Origin: Roseiflexus sp. RS-1
Lineage (GTDB): Bacteria; Chloroflexota; Chloroflexia; Chloroflexales; Roseiflexaceae
Direction: 5' to 3'
DNA length: 64,000 nt
Assembly: GCF_000016665.1 (NCBI RefSeq)
Contig: NC_009523.1
Location: 1,302,001-1,366,000, forward strand
In this document: piece by piece, positions 36,730 through 46,061 of the stretch
How the letters are laid out: the number at the start of each line of letters is the position of its first letter
Numbering within the stretch: position 1 is the first letter of the stretch
Notes under the pieces: generated by a model
What the model was told of the DNA's origin: nothing
The model's database searches: none
What the model saw: only the letters and a program-made list of their open reading frames with translations
Position numbers and translations under genes: made by a program

Positions 36730-38370
36730 ATGGCGAAACAGGTGATATTCAACGAGCAGGCGCGCGCAGCGCTCAAGCACGGCGTTGATACCCTGGCGCT
36801 CGCTGTGAAGACAACGCTTGGTCCTCGCGGGCGCAACGTTGCGATGGGCAAGAAATGGGGTGCACCCTCCGTCACCCATGACGGCGTCACCGTAGCGAAG
36901 GAGGTCGAACTGAAGGACCCCTTCCAGAATATGGGCGCCCAACTCCTCAAAGAAGCCGCCAGCAAAACGAACGATGTCGCCGGTGACGGCACAACAACGG
37001 CCACAGTGCTGGCGCAGGCGATGATCGACGAAGGATTGAAACTGGTCGCCGCAGGCGCCAACCCCATGATCTTCAAACGTGGTCTGGATAAAGGGCGCGA
37101 GGCGCTGGTTGCACGCATCAAAGAGCAATCGATCACCCTCAAGAGCCGTGACGAGATTCGCCAGGTAGCGACCATCTCCGCCCAAGACCCGGAGATCGGC
37201 GAGTTGCTGGCGACCATCATGGATAAGATCGGGCATGATGGGGTCGTCACCATCGAAGAGGGCAAAGGCACAACCCTGGAGTACGAACTGGTCGAGGGCA
37301 TGCAGTTCGACCGCGGGTACATTTCGCCCTACTTCGTGACCGATTCGAGCCGCATGGAGGCGGTCATCGACGAGCCGTACATCCTGATCACCGACAAGAA
37401 GATCAGCGCCGTCAATGATCTGCTCCCGATTCTGGAGGCGGTGCTGGCGACCGGCAAGAAGGACCTGGTGATCATTGCTGAAGATGTCGATGGCGAAGCG
37501 CTGGCGACCCTGGTGGTCAACAAGATGCGCGGCACCCTCAACGCGCTGGCGGTGAAGGCCCCCGGTTTTGGCGACCGCCGCAAAGCGATGCTCCAGGACA
37601 TCGCCATCCTGACCGGCGGCACGGTCATCAGTGAGGAGGTCGGGCGCAAACTCGACAGCGCCAAAGTGCAAGACCTCGGTCGCGCTCGCCGGGTGAAGTC
37701 GGACAAAGACAACACGGTGATTGTCGAAGGGTTCGGCGACAAGCAGGCGATCCAGGCGCGCATCCGGCAGCTGAAGCAGCAGATCGAAACCACGACATCG
37801 GACTACGACCGTGAGAAACTGCAGGAGCGCGTCGCCAAACTGTCAGGCGGCGTGGCGGTGATCAAGGTCGGCGCTCCGACCGAACCGGCGCTCAAGGAGC
37901 GCAAGGCGCGCGTTGAGGATGCGCTGAACGCGACCCGCGCCGCAGTCGAGGAAGGCATCGTACCGGGCGGCGGCATCGCGCTGTTGAACGCCATCCCGGC
38001 GCTCGATAATGTACAGACGCAGTTTGAGGAAGAGCGCATGGCGCTGAACATTCTGCGCCGCGCGCTGGAAGAGCCGCTGCGCCAGCTGGCGATCAACGCC
38101 GGTGAGGACGGCTCGGTGGTGGTGAATCAGGTGCGCACGCTCCAGCGTGAACACAACAATCCGAACTACGGGTTCGATGTGATGACCGGGAAATACGTTG
38201 ATCTCATGCAGGCTGGCATCATCGACCCGGCAAAGGTGGTGCGCACCGCGCTCGAGAATGCGGTCAGCGTTGCAGGTATCGTCCTGACGACCGATGCGCT
38301 GATCACCGATGCGCCGGAGCCGAAGAAGAACGGTGCGCGCACGCCATCGATGCCGGAGGAGGAGTTCTGA
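36730..38370 (+). CDS. groEL: Chaperonin GroEL (60 kDa)
   Basis: A 546-residue ATP-dependent chaperonin subunit that forms the double ring with GroES. It has [14 protein letters not shown] (ATP site), [16 protein letters not shown] (Asp catalytic region), the apical domain, and [16 protein letters not shown] near the C-terminal equatorial part. The tail is [17 protein letters not shown]; the Gly-Gly-Met repeats typical of many GroELs are absent, as in several other Chloroflexota copies (general knowledge). AGGAGGAAT lies just upstream, overlapping the end of groES, which gives a two-gene operon. Repeat DNA begins about 75 bp after the stop. Confidence 0.98.
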   Translation: MAKQVIFNEQARAALKHGVDTLALAVKTTLGPRGRNVAMGKKWGAPSVTHDGVTVAKEVELKDPFQNMGAQLLKEAASKTNDVAGDGTTTATVLAQAMIDEGLKLVAAGANPMIFKRGLDKGREALVARIKEQSITLKSRDEIRQVATISAQDPEIGELLATIMDKIGHDGVVTIEEGKGTTLEYELVEGMQFDRGYISPYFVTDSSRMEAVIDEPYILITDKKISAVNDLLPILEAVLATGKKDLVIIAEDVDGEALATLVVNKMRGTLNALAVKAPGFGDRRKAMLQDIAILTGGTVISEEVGRKLDSAKVQDLGRARRVKSDKDNTVIVEGFGDKQAIQARIRQLKQQIETTTSDYDREKLQERVAKLSGGVAVIKVGAPTEPALKERKARVEDALNATRAAVEEGIVPGGGIALLNAIPALDNVQTQFEEERMALNILRRALEEPLRQLAINAGEDGSVVVNQVRTLQREHNNPNYGFDVMTGKYVDLMQAGIIDPAKVVRTALENAVSVAGIVLTTDALITDAPEPKKNGARTPSMPEEEF

Positions 38371-38447
38371 GACGGGATGGGTCGTGAAGATTGAGCACCT
38401 AATCCGGTATTCGCTCTTGCCGTCGGGCTAATGGAGATTGAGCATTT

Positions 38448-38787
38448 AGAGCCTATCCGAATAACCCGGCGGCACGCACGGCGATCACGCCACAGGCGAA
38501 AAGGTTACAGTTTTTCGGATAGGCTCTGAGCACACCGGGTCGCGTGACTGTTTCGAGTGTCGGAACGACGAACCTTGTGCGACAGGGTGTTTCCGCTCGC
38601 CGCCTGGCGACTGAAGTCGCGGCTGGCAGGCGGGAAGCCCGCCTGCGCGGGCTTGAGGGAGCGCATCCCGCTCGCCCGTAGACAAGCCCGTCGGACTTCC
38701 ACGTCGTAGCGCCTGTCCGAATAACCCGGCGGCACGCACGGCAATCACGCCGCAGGCGAAAAGGTTGCAGTTTTTCGGATAGGCTCT
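38448..38787. repeat. Second locus of the 260-bp MITE-like repeat (two modules)
   Basis: Two 80-bp modules at 38448-38527 and 38708-38787 are spaced exactly 260 bp apart and separated by the same 180-bp spacer as the array at 1226-2086. Ends: TAGAGCCTATCCGAA at the left of the first, TTCGGATAGGCTCTA at the right of the second. The loop-side words differ slightly (ggttacagtttttcgg instead of ggttccagtggttcgg). Confidence 0.85.
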
Positions 38788-38825
38788 AAGTCGGGATGTA
38801 TCCATACAAGAGATAAACCACGAAA

Positions 38826-38887
38826 GGCAGGGTATGCTCGCCTCACCTCGTCCATCAGGATAAGGGTGCGTCAATGCATACCCTGCC
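38826..38887. repeat. 12-bp inverted repeat with 38-bp interior
   Basis: GGCAGGGTATGC (38826-38837) and GCATACCCTGCC (38876-38887) are perfect complements. The interior has no repeat character. It may be a small hairpin or the ends of a tiny mobile element; no target duplication is evident. Confidence 0.5.
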
Positions 38888-38950
38888 ACTGCGTTAACAT
38901 ATTCCTTTCTTCCCTCGAATTGCTGATTGGCGACAATCTCGACATCCCCC

Positions 38951-40619
38951 CACGGCACGCCGTCGCCCTGAAGGGCGCGGCGAGCAGGACGAAGGCTGCT
39001 GACGCGGCCTGTCCATCCAGCCTGCGCAGGCACGCCGTCGCCCTGAAGGGCGCGGCGAGCAGGACAAAGGCCGCTGACGCGGCCTGTCAATTCAGCCCGT
39101 GCGGGCACGCCGTCGCCCTGAAGGGCTCGGCGAGCAGGACAAAGGCCGCTGACGCGGCCTGTCAATTCAGCCCGCGCAGGCGGGCTTCGCCTCGCGTAGC
39201 CGAGGGGTTCACCCCGACGGCACACTAGCCCGCGCAGGCGGGCTTCGCCTCGTCTAGCCGAGGGGTTTAGCCCGACGGCACACTAGCCCGCGCAGGCGGG
39301 CTTCGCCTCGTCTAGCCGAGGGGTTTAGCCCGACGGTGAGCCGTCGCCCTGAAGGGCTCGGCTACCAGGACGAAGGCCGCTGACGCGGCCTGTCAATCCA
39401 GCCCGCGCAGGCGGGCTTCGCCTTGGCTAGCCGAGGGGTTTAGCCCGACGGCACGCCGTCGCCCTGAAGGGCTCGGCTACCAGGACGAAGGCCGCTGACG
39501 CGGCCTGTCAATCCAGCCCGCGCAGGCGGGCTTCGCCTTGGCTAGCCGAGGGGTTTAGCCCGACGGTGAGCCGTCGCCCTGAAGGGCTCGGCTACCAGGA
39601 CGAAGGCCGCTGACGCGGCCTGTCAATCCAGCCCGCGCAGGCGGGCTTCGCCGCGCCTAGCCGAGGGGGTTTACCCCGACGGTGAGCCGTCGCCCTGAAG
39701 GGCTCGGCTACCAGGACGAAGGCCGCTGACGCGGCCTGTCAATCCAGCCCGCGCAGGCGGGCTTCGCCTTGGCTAGCCGAGGGGTTTACCCCGACGGTGA
39801 GCCGTCGCCCTGAAGGGCTCGGCTACCAGGACGAAGGCCGCTGACGCGGCCTGTCAATCCAGCCCGCGCAGGCGGGCTTCGCCTTGGCTAGCCGAGGGGT
39901 TTACCCCGACGGTGAGCCGTCGCCCTGAAGGGCTCGGCTACCAGGACGAAGGCCGCTGACGCGGCCTGTCAATCCAGCCCGCGCAGGCGGGCTTCGCCGC
40001 GCTTAGCCGAGGGGGTTTAGCCCGACGGTGAGCCGTCGCCCTGAAGGGCTCGGCTACCAGGACGAAGGCCGCTGACGCGGCCTGTCAATCCAGCCCGCGC
40101 AGGCGGGCTTCGTCCCGTCTAGCCGAGGGGTTTAGCCCGACGGCAAACACTAGCCCGCGCAGGCGGGCTTCGCCTTGGCTAGCCGAGGGGTTTACCCCGA
40201 CGGCGCCCCAGCCCGCGCAGGCGGGCTTCGCCTTGGCTAGCCGAGGGGTTTACCCCGACGGTGAGCCGTCGCCCTGAAGGGCTCGGCTACCAGGACGAAG
40301 GCCGCTGACGCGGCCTGTCAATCCAGCCCGCGCAGGCGGGCTTCGCCTTGGCTAGCCGAGGGGTTTACCCCGACGGCGCCCCAGTCCGCGCAGGCGGGCT
40401 TCGCCGCGCTTAGCCGAGGGCTTCAGCCCGACGGCTAGCGGGGATACAATCTCCATTACCCCAACGGCACACTAGCCCGCGCAGGCGGGCTTCGCCGCGC
40501 TTAGCCGAGGGCTTCAGCCCGACGGCTAGCGGGGATACAATCTCCATTACCCCAACGGCACACTAGCCCGCGCAGGCGGGCTTCGCCTTGGCTAGCCGAG
40601 GGGTTTACCCCGACGGCAA
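38951..40619. repeat. 1.7-kb two-module hairpin array, main period about 115 bp
   Basis: Built from module A (about 62 bp: ccgtcgccctgaagggctcg, then ccaggacgaaggccgctgac) and module B (about 52 bp: gcccgcgcaggcgggcttcg, then tagccgaggggtttagccc). A-starts at 39341, 39456, 39571, 39687, 39802, 39917 and 40033 give steps of 115 or 116 bp; the first A copies (38960, 39034, 39110) are only 74-76 bp apart. In places B occurs alone, and near 40440 and 40531 a third word with ggggatacaatctccattac joins in a 91-bp step. Each module is a chain of small perfect stems (gccctgaagggc, gccgctgacgcggc, gcccgcgcaggcgggc). No open frame of protein character crosses it. Confidence 0.9.
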
Positions 40620-41006
40620 ACAATAGCCGTTGGAGAAGCCGAATACCGCGCGCTGCATACGCTCTGGTGTTGCGCCCAACTCTTTCTCGTCCCATGATGC
40701 AACCCCGGTCACAAAGAAACGGGCGTGGGCCATAAACCGTTGCGGATTGATGTGCGGCAAATATTCCATGGCGCGCACATCGCTTTCGCCGGAGTGGACG
40801 CCGACAATCAGGAGCGGCGGGATTGATCCCGCAGTGATAAGCGGCTCGATGACCTGCGCCAGTCCTGCTACCGCTTCACCATCAGCTGCGTAGATGACCG
40901 GGTAGTTCCCAGAAACGGCGTGGCCCGGCGGAAGATAGAGTGTGAGGTCGCGCTCCATATCCAGGGCTGCGCTGAACCGCCGCTCGACCTGCACGGTTCC
41001 CGACAA
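40605..41006 (-). pseudogene. Esterase (enterochelin-esterase-like) remnant cut by the repeat array
   Basis: About 130 residues of an alpha/beta-hydrolase of the esterase-D / IroE type: MERDLTLYLPPGHAVSGNYP, YPVIYAADGEAVAGL, PPLLIVGVHSGESD, RFFVTGVASWDEKELGATPE. The nucleophile elbow GFSNG is reached at the very end (about 40628-40642), and five codons later the frame runs into the repeat array and stops, so the Asp and His of the triad are missing. The listed start is a TTG. The same frame is open further upstream with protein-like sequence (IAVWRGPLAPAPVARSA) but lacks a usable start before the tRNA, so the 5' end is damaged too. Probably inactive; the array seems to have replaced the 3' half. 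Confidence 0.75.
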
Positions 41007-41195
41007 TGTCGCGGACCGCGCTACCGGCGCAGGAGCCAGCGGCCCGCGCCATACCGCTATCGTTTGTCCAAGCGGGACGATGCAGCGCCGACCGCCTCGC
41101 CTGGAAACGCGACCTCGATGAGTTTCCTGCGTGTTGTTGAAACAATGGAAGCCAAAGCGCTGATGGTGTGGACGCTGCCGGGTCGAATGGAGGGG

Positions 41196-41270
41196 TGGTG
41201 GGCCGGGTGGGGATCGAACCCACGACCGTCGGTTTAAAAGACCGCTGCTCTACCGCTGAGCTACCAGCCC
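41196..41270 (-). tRNA. tRNA-Lys (anticodon UUU)
   Basis: The reverse strand folds into a full cloverleaf: acceptor GGGCTGG / CCGGCCC (one G-T pair), D arm GCTC...GAGC, anticodon stem GCGGT / ACCGA with one end mismatch and loop CTTTTAA (anticodon TTT), and T arm GTGGG TTCGATC CCCAC. Discriminator A is followed by an encoded CCA (41198-41196). It lies downstream of the DUF507 gene, same strand. Confidence 0.96.
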
Positions 41271-41333
41271 TCGCTGTGTATTATAGCATGTTTTTGGACG
41301 ATGCTGCAGGCGACCCGGCGGTCAGACGCACAA

Positions 41334-41633
41334 TCAGAGAATATACCCCCGTTTGCGCGCCACTTCTTCTTTGTGCTTGCGAAAGAGCACATCGCGCTCG
41401 GTGCCCTTGATTTCGCGCGAGTAGGTGCTGAGAATCCGTTCGACTTCGGCGTCGATCTCCTCCTCGATCTTCAGATCGGCAACGATGAAATCATAGATCG
41501 CTTTGACGCGCGCCGCGCGCCCGGCGCCGGGGGTCGCGCCGCGCGGATCCTTGTACGCCACCAACCCGCGTTGTTCCAGTTCATCGTGCAGTCGCTCGGC
41601 GATCCGGCGAATTTTGTCTTCACTCAGGCGCAT
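41334..41633 (-). CDS. DUF507 family protein
   Basis: A 99-residue, all-helical cytoplasmic protein beginning MRLSEDKIRRIAERLHDELE, the hallmark of DUF507 (PF04368), and ending RKHKEEVARKRGYIL. The function of the family is unknown; members occur in several deep-branching phyla, usually about 90-190 residues, so this is a short single-copy form. It lies 9 bp after the polyphosphate:AMP phosphotransferase gene and is probably the last gene of that operon. tRNA-Lys follows 63 bp downstream. Confidence 0.8.
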   Translation of the reverse strand: MRLSEDKIRRIAERLHDELEQRGLVAYKDPRGATPGAGRAARVKAIYDFIVADLKIEEEIDAEVERILSTYSREIKGTERDVLFRKHKEEVARKRGYIL

Positions 41634-41642
41634 AGCAGGCTC

Positions 41643-43241
41643 CTACAGTTTCACCCGACCCAACTCCGCTTCCAGGCGACGCACCAGCGTGCGCAACGCC
41701 TTGATCCGCGCAAATCGCTTATCCTCGGCTTCAATGATCGTCCATGGCGCAGCTGGCGTCGAGGTGCGCAGAAGCATCTCGTCTGCCGCCACCTCATACT
41801 GCGGCCATTTCTCGCGGTTGCGCCAGTCCTCTTCGGTCAGTTTCCAGGCTTTGTACGGGATCGACTGTCGCTCCTCGAAACGCCGCAACTGCTCTTCCGG
41901 GCTGAGATGCATCCAGAACTTCACAACAATTGTACCAAACTCGACCAGCTGGCGCTCGAACTCGTTGATTTCGGCGTATGCGCGCTGCCACTCCTCCGGG
42001 CGCGCAAACCCTTCGACACGCTCGACCAGCACCCGCCCATACCACGAGCGATCAAAGATGGCGATCTGTCCACGCGGCGGCAAGCGTCGCCAGAAACGGT
42101 AGAGATAATGGTGCGCTTTGTCTTCGCCGGTCGGCGCAGCAATCGCGTGCACCACATAACTGCGCGGGTCGAGTTTCTCGGTGATGCGCTGAATGGTTCC
42201 ACCCTTCCCGGCGGCGTCCCACCCCTCGAAGACAACCACAACCGGACGCTTCTGCAGATAGACCTGAAAGCCAAGGAGGCGCAGTTTGGCTTGCAATTTG
42301 TTGAGTTGACGGCTGTACTTTCCAGGATCAAGACGCTGGCTCAGATCGACTCGTCGCAGAATGCTGACGCCGATTGGCAGTGGGGGCGTTGCAGCCGCGC
42401 CGTCGCCCGGAAGCGCCATTGTTGTCGGGCGAGCGCCGCGCGTGCGCAACACATCGAGGCTGCGACGGAAGGATGTGCCGCGCGAGTCGAGCAGTTCTTC
42501 GCGCGCTTCGGCATCCACACCAACCACCGGACGACGCCCGATGCGCGCCTCGAGCGCGCTCAGGATCGCCTCGAATGCCGCCACGCGCGCATAGTGCCCA
42601 CACGTTGCCGGAATAATGATCCAGGGCGCATACGGAGTGTCAGTGCGCGCGATCATGTCTTCGACCACATCACGCACCCGTTCGTAGTGGCGATGCTGCC
42701 ACAGGTCTTCCTCCGTCACCTGCCAGGCGGTCGTTTTGTCACCGAGCAGTTTTTTGAACCGTCGCCCCTGTTCACGCTGCGAAATGTGCAGCCAGAACTT
42801 CAAGATCACGGCGCCATCGTCCGACAGTTGCCGCTCGAACGCCGCAATGTCCTCGCACCGCGCGCGCCAGTCGGCGACGTTCAACACATTGCGCACCCGC
42901 TCACCCAGTACCTGACGGTACCAGGAGCGGTCGAAAATCGCAATCTGACCGTAACTGGGAGTCTTCAGCCAGAAGCGATAGAGCCAGGGATACTGCATCT
43001 CGTAGGTGCGCGGCGGCGTAATCGGGTAGACCCGCAACCCGCGCGGATCGAGGCGGCGGGTAATGACGCTGATCGTGCGCACCTTGGCGGCGCCAGCCCA
43101 CCCTTCGAACACAAACAGCGCCGGGATGCGCGCCTCGAACAATGCCTGTTCCATATCGTACAGGCGTGTCTGGAGATCGACGAGGCGCTGGCGATAGTCG
43201 CGTTTGCTGAGCGTGAGCGTCAGATCGACCTGTTCGAGCAT
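41643..43241 (-). CDS. pap: Polyphosphate:AMP phosphotransferase (two-domain PPK2)
   Basis: A 532-residue class II PPK2 enzyme that phosphorylates AMP to ADP with polyphosphate, in the cytoplasm. Two tandem PPK2 domains: residues about 20-245 and about 285-525. The second has an intact Walker A (FEGWDAAGKGGTI), lid region and DRSWYGRVLVERVEGF. The first has a degraded Walker A (FEGWAGAAKVRTI) but keeps DRSWYRQVLGERV. This active/degenerate pairing is known for PAP. ATG 43241 is 2 bp from the stop of glgA. Sitting directly after glycogen synthase, it would recycle AMP/ADP from polyphosphate and so tie nucleotide charge to glycogen storage. Confidence 0.94.
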   Translation of the reverse strand: MLEQVDLTLTLSKRDYRQRLVDLQTRLYDMEQALFEARIPALFVFEGWAGAAKVRTISVITRRLDPRGLRVYPITPPRTYEMQYPWLYRFWLKTPSYGQIAIFDRSWYRQVLGERVRNVLNVADWRARCEDIAAFERQLSDDGAVILKFWLHISQREQGRRFKKLLGDKTTAWQVTEEDLWQHRHYERVRDVVEDMIARTDTPYAPWIIIPATCGHYARVAAFEAILSALEARIGRRPVVGVDAEAREELLDSRGTSFRRSLDVLRTRGARPTTMALPGDGAAATPPLPIGVSILRRVDLSQRLDPGKYSRQLNKLQAKLRLLGFQVYLQKRPVVVVFEGWDAAGKGGTIQRITEKLDPRSYVVHAIAAPTGEDKAHHYLYRFWRRLPPRGQIAIFDRSWYGRVLVERVEGFARPEEWQRAYAEINEFERQLVEFGTIVVKFWMHLSPEEQLRRFEERQSIPYKAWKLTEEDWRNREKWPQYEVAADEMLLRTSTPAAPWTIIEAEDKRFARIKALRTLVRRLEAELGRVKL

Positions 43242-43243
43242 GG

Positions 43244-44758
43244 TTACATCCCCCGTTTGCGCGCAATTGCATCACGGTACAACTGCACATACTCTCTGGC
43301 GCTGCGCTCCCACGAGAAATCCTGCGCCATCGCTGTCTGAATCATCTGCTGCATATGGTGCGGTCGGTCGAAGTAGGTGCTGATCGCCCAGCCGATGGTG
43401 TAATAGACAGCATGGACGCTTGGTTCGTAGAACTTGAAGCCGGTGCCGGCGCCGGTTTGCTCGTCGTACTGCTGCACCGTATCTTCCAGACCGCCGGTGG
43501 CGCGCACAATCGGCAGCGTGCCGTAGCGCAACGAATAGATCTGGTTCAATCCGCACGGCTCATAGCGCGACGGCATGGCGAAGAAGTCGCTGCCGGCTTC
43601 GATCCAGTGCGCCAGCTGGTTATCGTAGCCGATGAAACTGCCGACTCGTCCCGGAAAACGGATCGGCAGCAGCCCGTAATACCCTTCCAGACCCCTATCG
43701 CCTGCACCCAGAATGGCAAACTGCACCAGCGCCTGGTTCACCAACCCTTCAATCGCGCCCGCCAGCAGGTCGAGACCCTTCTGATGCGCCAGGCGGCTGA
43801 CAACGCCAACAATCGGGATATTGGGGTTGGGGTCGAGACCCATCCGCAGTTGCAATTCGCGTTTGCAGATCGCTTTGCCCGTCAGGTTGCGGGCGCTGTA
43901 CCGCGCCGGAATAAGGGGGTCGGTCTCTGGATTCCACTGGGTGTAATCGGCGCCGTTCAGAATGCCCCGATAGGCGTCGCCCCGGTCATTCAGGTACATC
44001 GCCAGACCATGCCCGCCTTCCGGGGTGCGCGTCTCCCGGGCGTAGGTCGGACTGACCGTGTTGATCATATCGGAATACTGAATACCCCCCTTGAGAAAGT
44101 TGATCCGCCCGTGATCCTCGAACTTGTCGGGAGTGAAATTACCCCACTGCAATCCCAGATAGGGATAGTGCACAGCATCGTACACACCCTGGTACGCAAT
44201 GTTATGAATGGTCAACACACTCGCCGCGCCACCCAGCACCGGGTCATTCCAGTGCCAGATCTTGAGGTATGCCGCCGCCAGCGCCGTATGCCAGTCGTGC
44301 GCGTGAACGATATCGGGGCGGAACCCCATGTCGATGCAAAGTTGCAATCCGGCGCGCGTCAGAAAGCCGAAGCGGCGCGGGTTATCGAGATAATCGTTAT
44401 AATCGGCGTCGTGGTACAATCCGGGGCGTCCGAAATATTTCTCGAACTCGATGAAAAATATCGGTACTCCGTCGTGCGTGGTGGTCTGAACGGCGCACCA
44501 TTCTTCGGTATCCCCCATCCAGACCCCCATCGGCGCCAGGAACGGGCGAATGTTGTAGCGCTCACGATTAATAAAACTATAGAGCGGCATGATCACAATG
44601 ACATCGTGACCCAGGGCGCGCAGCGCCTTCGGCAGTGAACCCACAACATCCGCCAATCCACCGGTTTTGGCGAATGGCACGCATTCCGATGCAATCATGG
44701 CGATCCGCAGCGCCGGACCTTCCTGGGGCACGGCGCGCGTGCGTTTGGGGCGTGGCAT
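43244..44758 (-). CDS. glgA: Glycogen synthase (GT5)
   Basis: A 504-residue ADP-glucose:starch glucosyltransferase-type GT-B enzyme. The substrate-binding signature KTGGLADVVGSLPKAL starts at residue 31. HAHDWHTALAAAYLK, the acceptor-region TIHNIAYQGVY and the C-terminal donor site (SRYEPCGLNQIYSLRYGTLP) are present. Length agrees with bacterial GlgA plus a short basic N-terminal tail. GGAGAAG precedes the ATG. It follows a zinc-ribbon gene by 20 bp and is followed by pap after 2 bp, so these are likely co-transcribed. With the GT4 enzyme at 5.8-7.0 kb the window holds two glucan-synthase-like enzymes. Confidence 0.96.
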   Translation of the reverse strand: MPRPKRTRAVPQEGPALRIAMIASECVPFAKTGGLADVVGSLPKALRALGHDVIVIMPLYSFINRERYNIRPFLAPMGVWMGDTEEWCAVQTTTHDGVPIFFIEFEKYFGRPGLYHDADYNDYLDNPRRFGFLTRAGLQLCIDMGFRPDIVHAHDWHTALAAAYLKIWHWNDPVLGGAASVLTIHNIAYQGVYDAVHYPYLGLQWGNFTPDKFEDHGRINFLKGGIQYSDMINTVSPTYARETRTPEGGHGLAMYLNDRGDAYRGILNGADYTQWNPETDPLIPARYSARNLTGKAICKRELQLRMGLDPNPNIPIVGVVSRLAHQKGLDLLAGAIEGLVNQALVQFAILGAGDRGLEGYYGLLPIRFPGRVGSFIGYDNQLAHWIEAGSDFFAMPSRYEPCGLNQIYSLRYGTLPIVRATGGLEDTVQQYDEQTGAGTGFKFYEPSVHAVYYTIGWAISTYFDRPHHMQQMIQTAMAQDFSWERSAREYVQLYRDAIARKRGM

Positions 44759-44778
44759 GACTGTTCTTCTCCTCTATA

Positions 44779-45855
44779 TTATTCAATCAAGGCGATCTGG
44801 CTGCGGCGAAAGGCGATCGCGGCGCGACCGCCGCCATACGGATGCGCATTGCGCTCGAAGAGCGCACCATCGTACCCCTCGCGATCAAGCCACCATTCGA
44901 TCATTGCGTCTGTGTTCATATCGAGACCCAGACTCGCCGCCTCCTGCGCGATCCGCTGTTTGAGGCGCTTCCAGGTTGCAGCGTCACACACCAGCGGACG
45001 AAACATTTGCACCCGGTAGAGGCGCTCGACTGCCCCGCCAAAACGAAGCAACGCGCCAAGCGCCGAGACTTCGATCAGCGGGATGCCGCGACCCGCTGGC
45101 GTGCGCTGCTGGGCGCTGTTCGGCATACGGAACAGCCCGTGCACTTCCCCCTGACGCGCCCACGTTTCCGCCTCGCGGGCGTTCATGCGGCGCACCGTCT
45201 CAGGATAATCCGACACGCGCGGAACACGCGGCGGCGCCATGATCTGGATCTGCGGCACTGGCAGATCAAAGCGCGGCGTCTGCCCCTCGATCCACCAGGC
45301 AGCAACGACATCCATCGGCGGATCGGCGCCAATCCGGTAGCGGAATCCGCGTCGTGTGCGCCCCTCATCGGCGTGCGCCACAGCCCCGATCTGCACCTGC
45401 AAGCGCATATTGTGCGCTGCACCCGGCGCTGCAAACCAGACGCGCTCAACTGTGAATCGCACCAGCGTGCGGCTGGTTCCATCCGCTGCCCACTCCTGGT
45501 CACATTTCTTCCAGCCGTGGTCGGTCAGACCGCTCCAGCCTCCCACAACTGCGCGTAACGGCGCATAGATTGCAACAATATCGTCAGGACCGGGCAATTC
45601 CGGCGTAAACCACAACCCCGGCGGTACAGCGCCTGATGACGGTAACTTCACCGTGCCGCCGACAACGATCTGCCCGGTGCGAGCATTTGCCAGGCGTACT
45701 GTCGGTCCGGTCGTCGCATGAGGTGCAGCATCCTCAACACGCAGCGACGACTCAACCGGCTGACCGCATTCGATGCAGAAACGCGGATGACCGGGCGGCA
45801 GGTCTGCACCGCAGAATGTGCAAAAGCGCGAAAGAGACTGCTCGCTGCTGTTCAT
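44779..45855 (-). CDS. Zinc-ribbon protein of unknown function, head of the glgA-pap operon
   Basis: A 358-residue cytoplasmic protein. The start ATG 45855 is chosen because the product then opens MNSSEQSLSRFCTFCGADLP and because TATAAT lies only 6 bp upstream. A four-Cys ribbon (CTFC...CIEC, residues about 12-30) is followed by a beta-rich region (GQIVVGGTVKLPSSGAVPPG) and a C-terminal alpha/beta region with DMNTDAMIEWWLDREGYDG. I do not recognise the C-terminal fold. Zinc ribbons of this N-terminal type often head regulatory or scaffold proteins in Chloroflexota. Location suggests a role with glycogen/polyphosphate genes; this is inference only. Confidence 0.65.
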   Translation of the reverse strand: MNSSEQSLSRFCTFCGADLPPGHPRFCIECGQPVESSLRVEDAAPHATTGPTVRLANARTGQIVVGGTVKLPSSGAVPPGLWFTPELPGPDDIVAIYAPLRAVVGGWSGLTDHGWKKCDQEWAADGTSRTLVRFTVERVWFAAPGAAHNMRLQVQIGAVAHADEGRTRRGFRYRIGADPPMDVVAAWWIEGQTPRFDLPVPQIQIMAPPRVPRVSDYPETVRRMNAREAETWARQGEVHGLFRMPNSAQQRTPAGRGIPLIEVSALGALLRFGGAVERLYRVQMFRPLVCDAATWKRLKQRIAQEAASLGLDMNTDAMIEWWLDREGYDGALFERNAHPYGGGRAAIAFRRSQIALIE

Positions 45856-45861
45856 ACCGCT

Positions 45862-45867
45862 ATTATA
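45862..45867 (-). promoter_or_regulatory. -10 box implying a leaderless transcript
   Basis: Perfect TATAAT on the reverse strand (45867-45862), with the A of the ATG at 45855, 7 nt downstream, so transcription would start at or next to the start codon. No ribosome site is present. A matching -35 box is not seen. Confidence 0.45.
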
Positions 45868-46061
45868 CGCCGTCCAAGAACACGATTGAGCAGCGATCAC
45901 CGACGACAACAAAAGCGCGCCAGGTGGCGCGCTTTCGAGAACATCTATGCAGAATTGGACACTATATCACCCTGTGCTGGAGTGCATACGCAATGCCGCG
46001 CTGAAGCGCCCGGTTCGCCGTATGCCGCCCACGACGATGGGATCTGAAACCGGCATACGTT

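Noticed and set aside
38866-39228. A 120-codon plus-strand frame at the start of the array
   Set aside because: It translates repeat modules (same 25-residue block three times) with no ribosome site.
38951-40619. CRISPR array
   Set aside because: Units are about 115 bp, the whole unit is repeated with no unique spacers of 30-40 bp, and there are no cas genes in the window.
41301-43340. Plus-strand 679-codon frame over DUF507 and pap
   Set aside because: Opposite strand carries two recognised genes in a tight operon; the frame shows no domain character.
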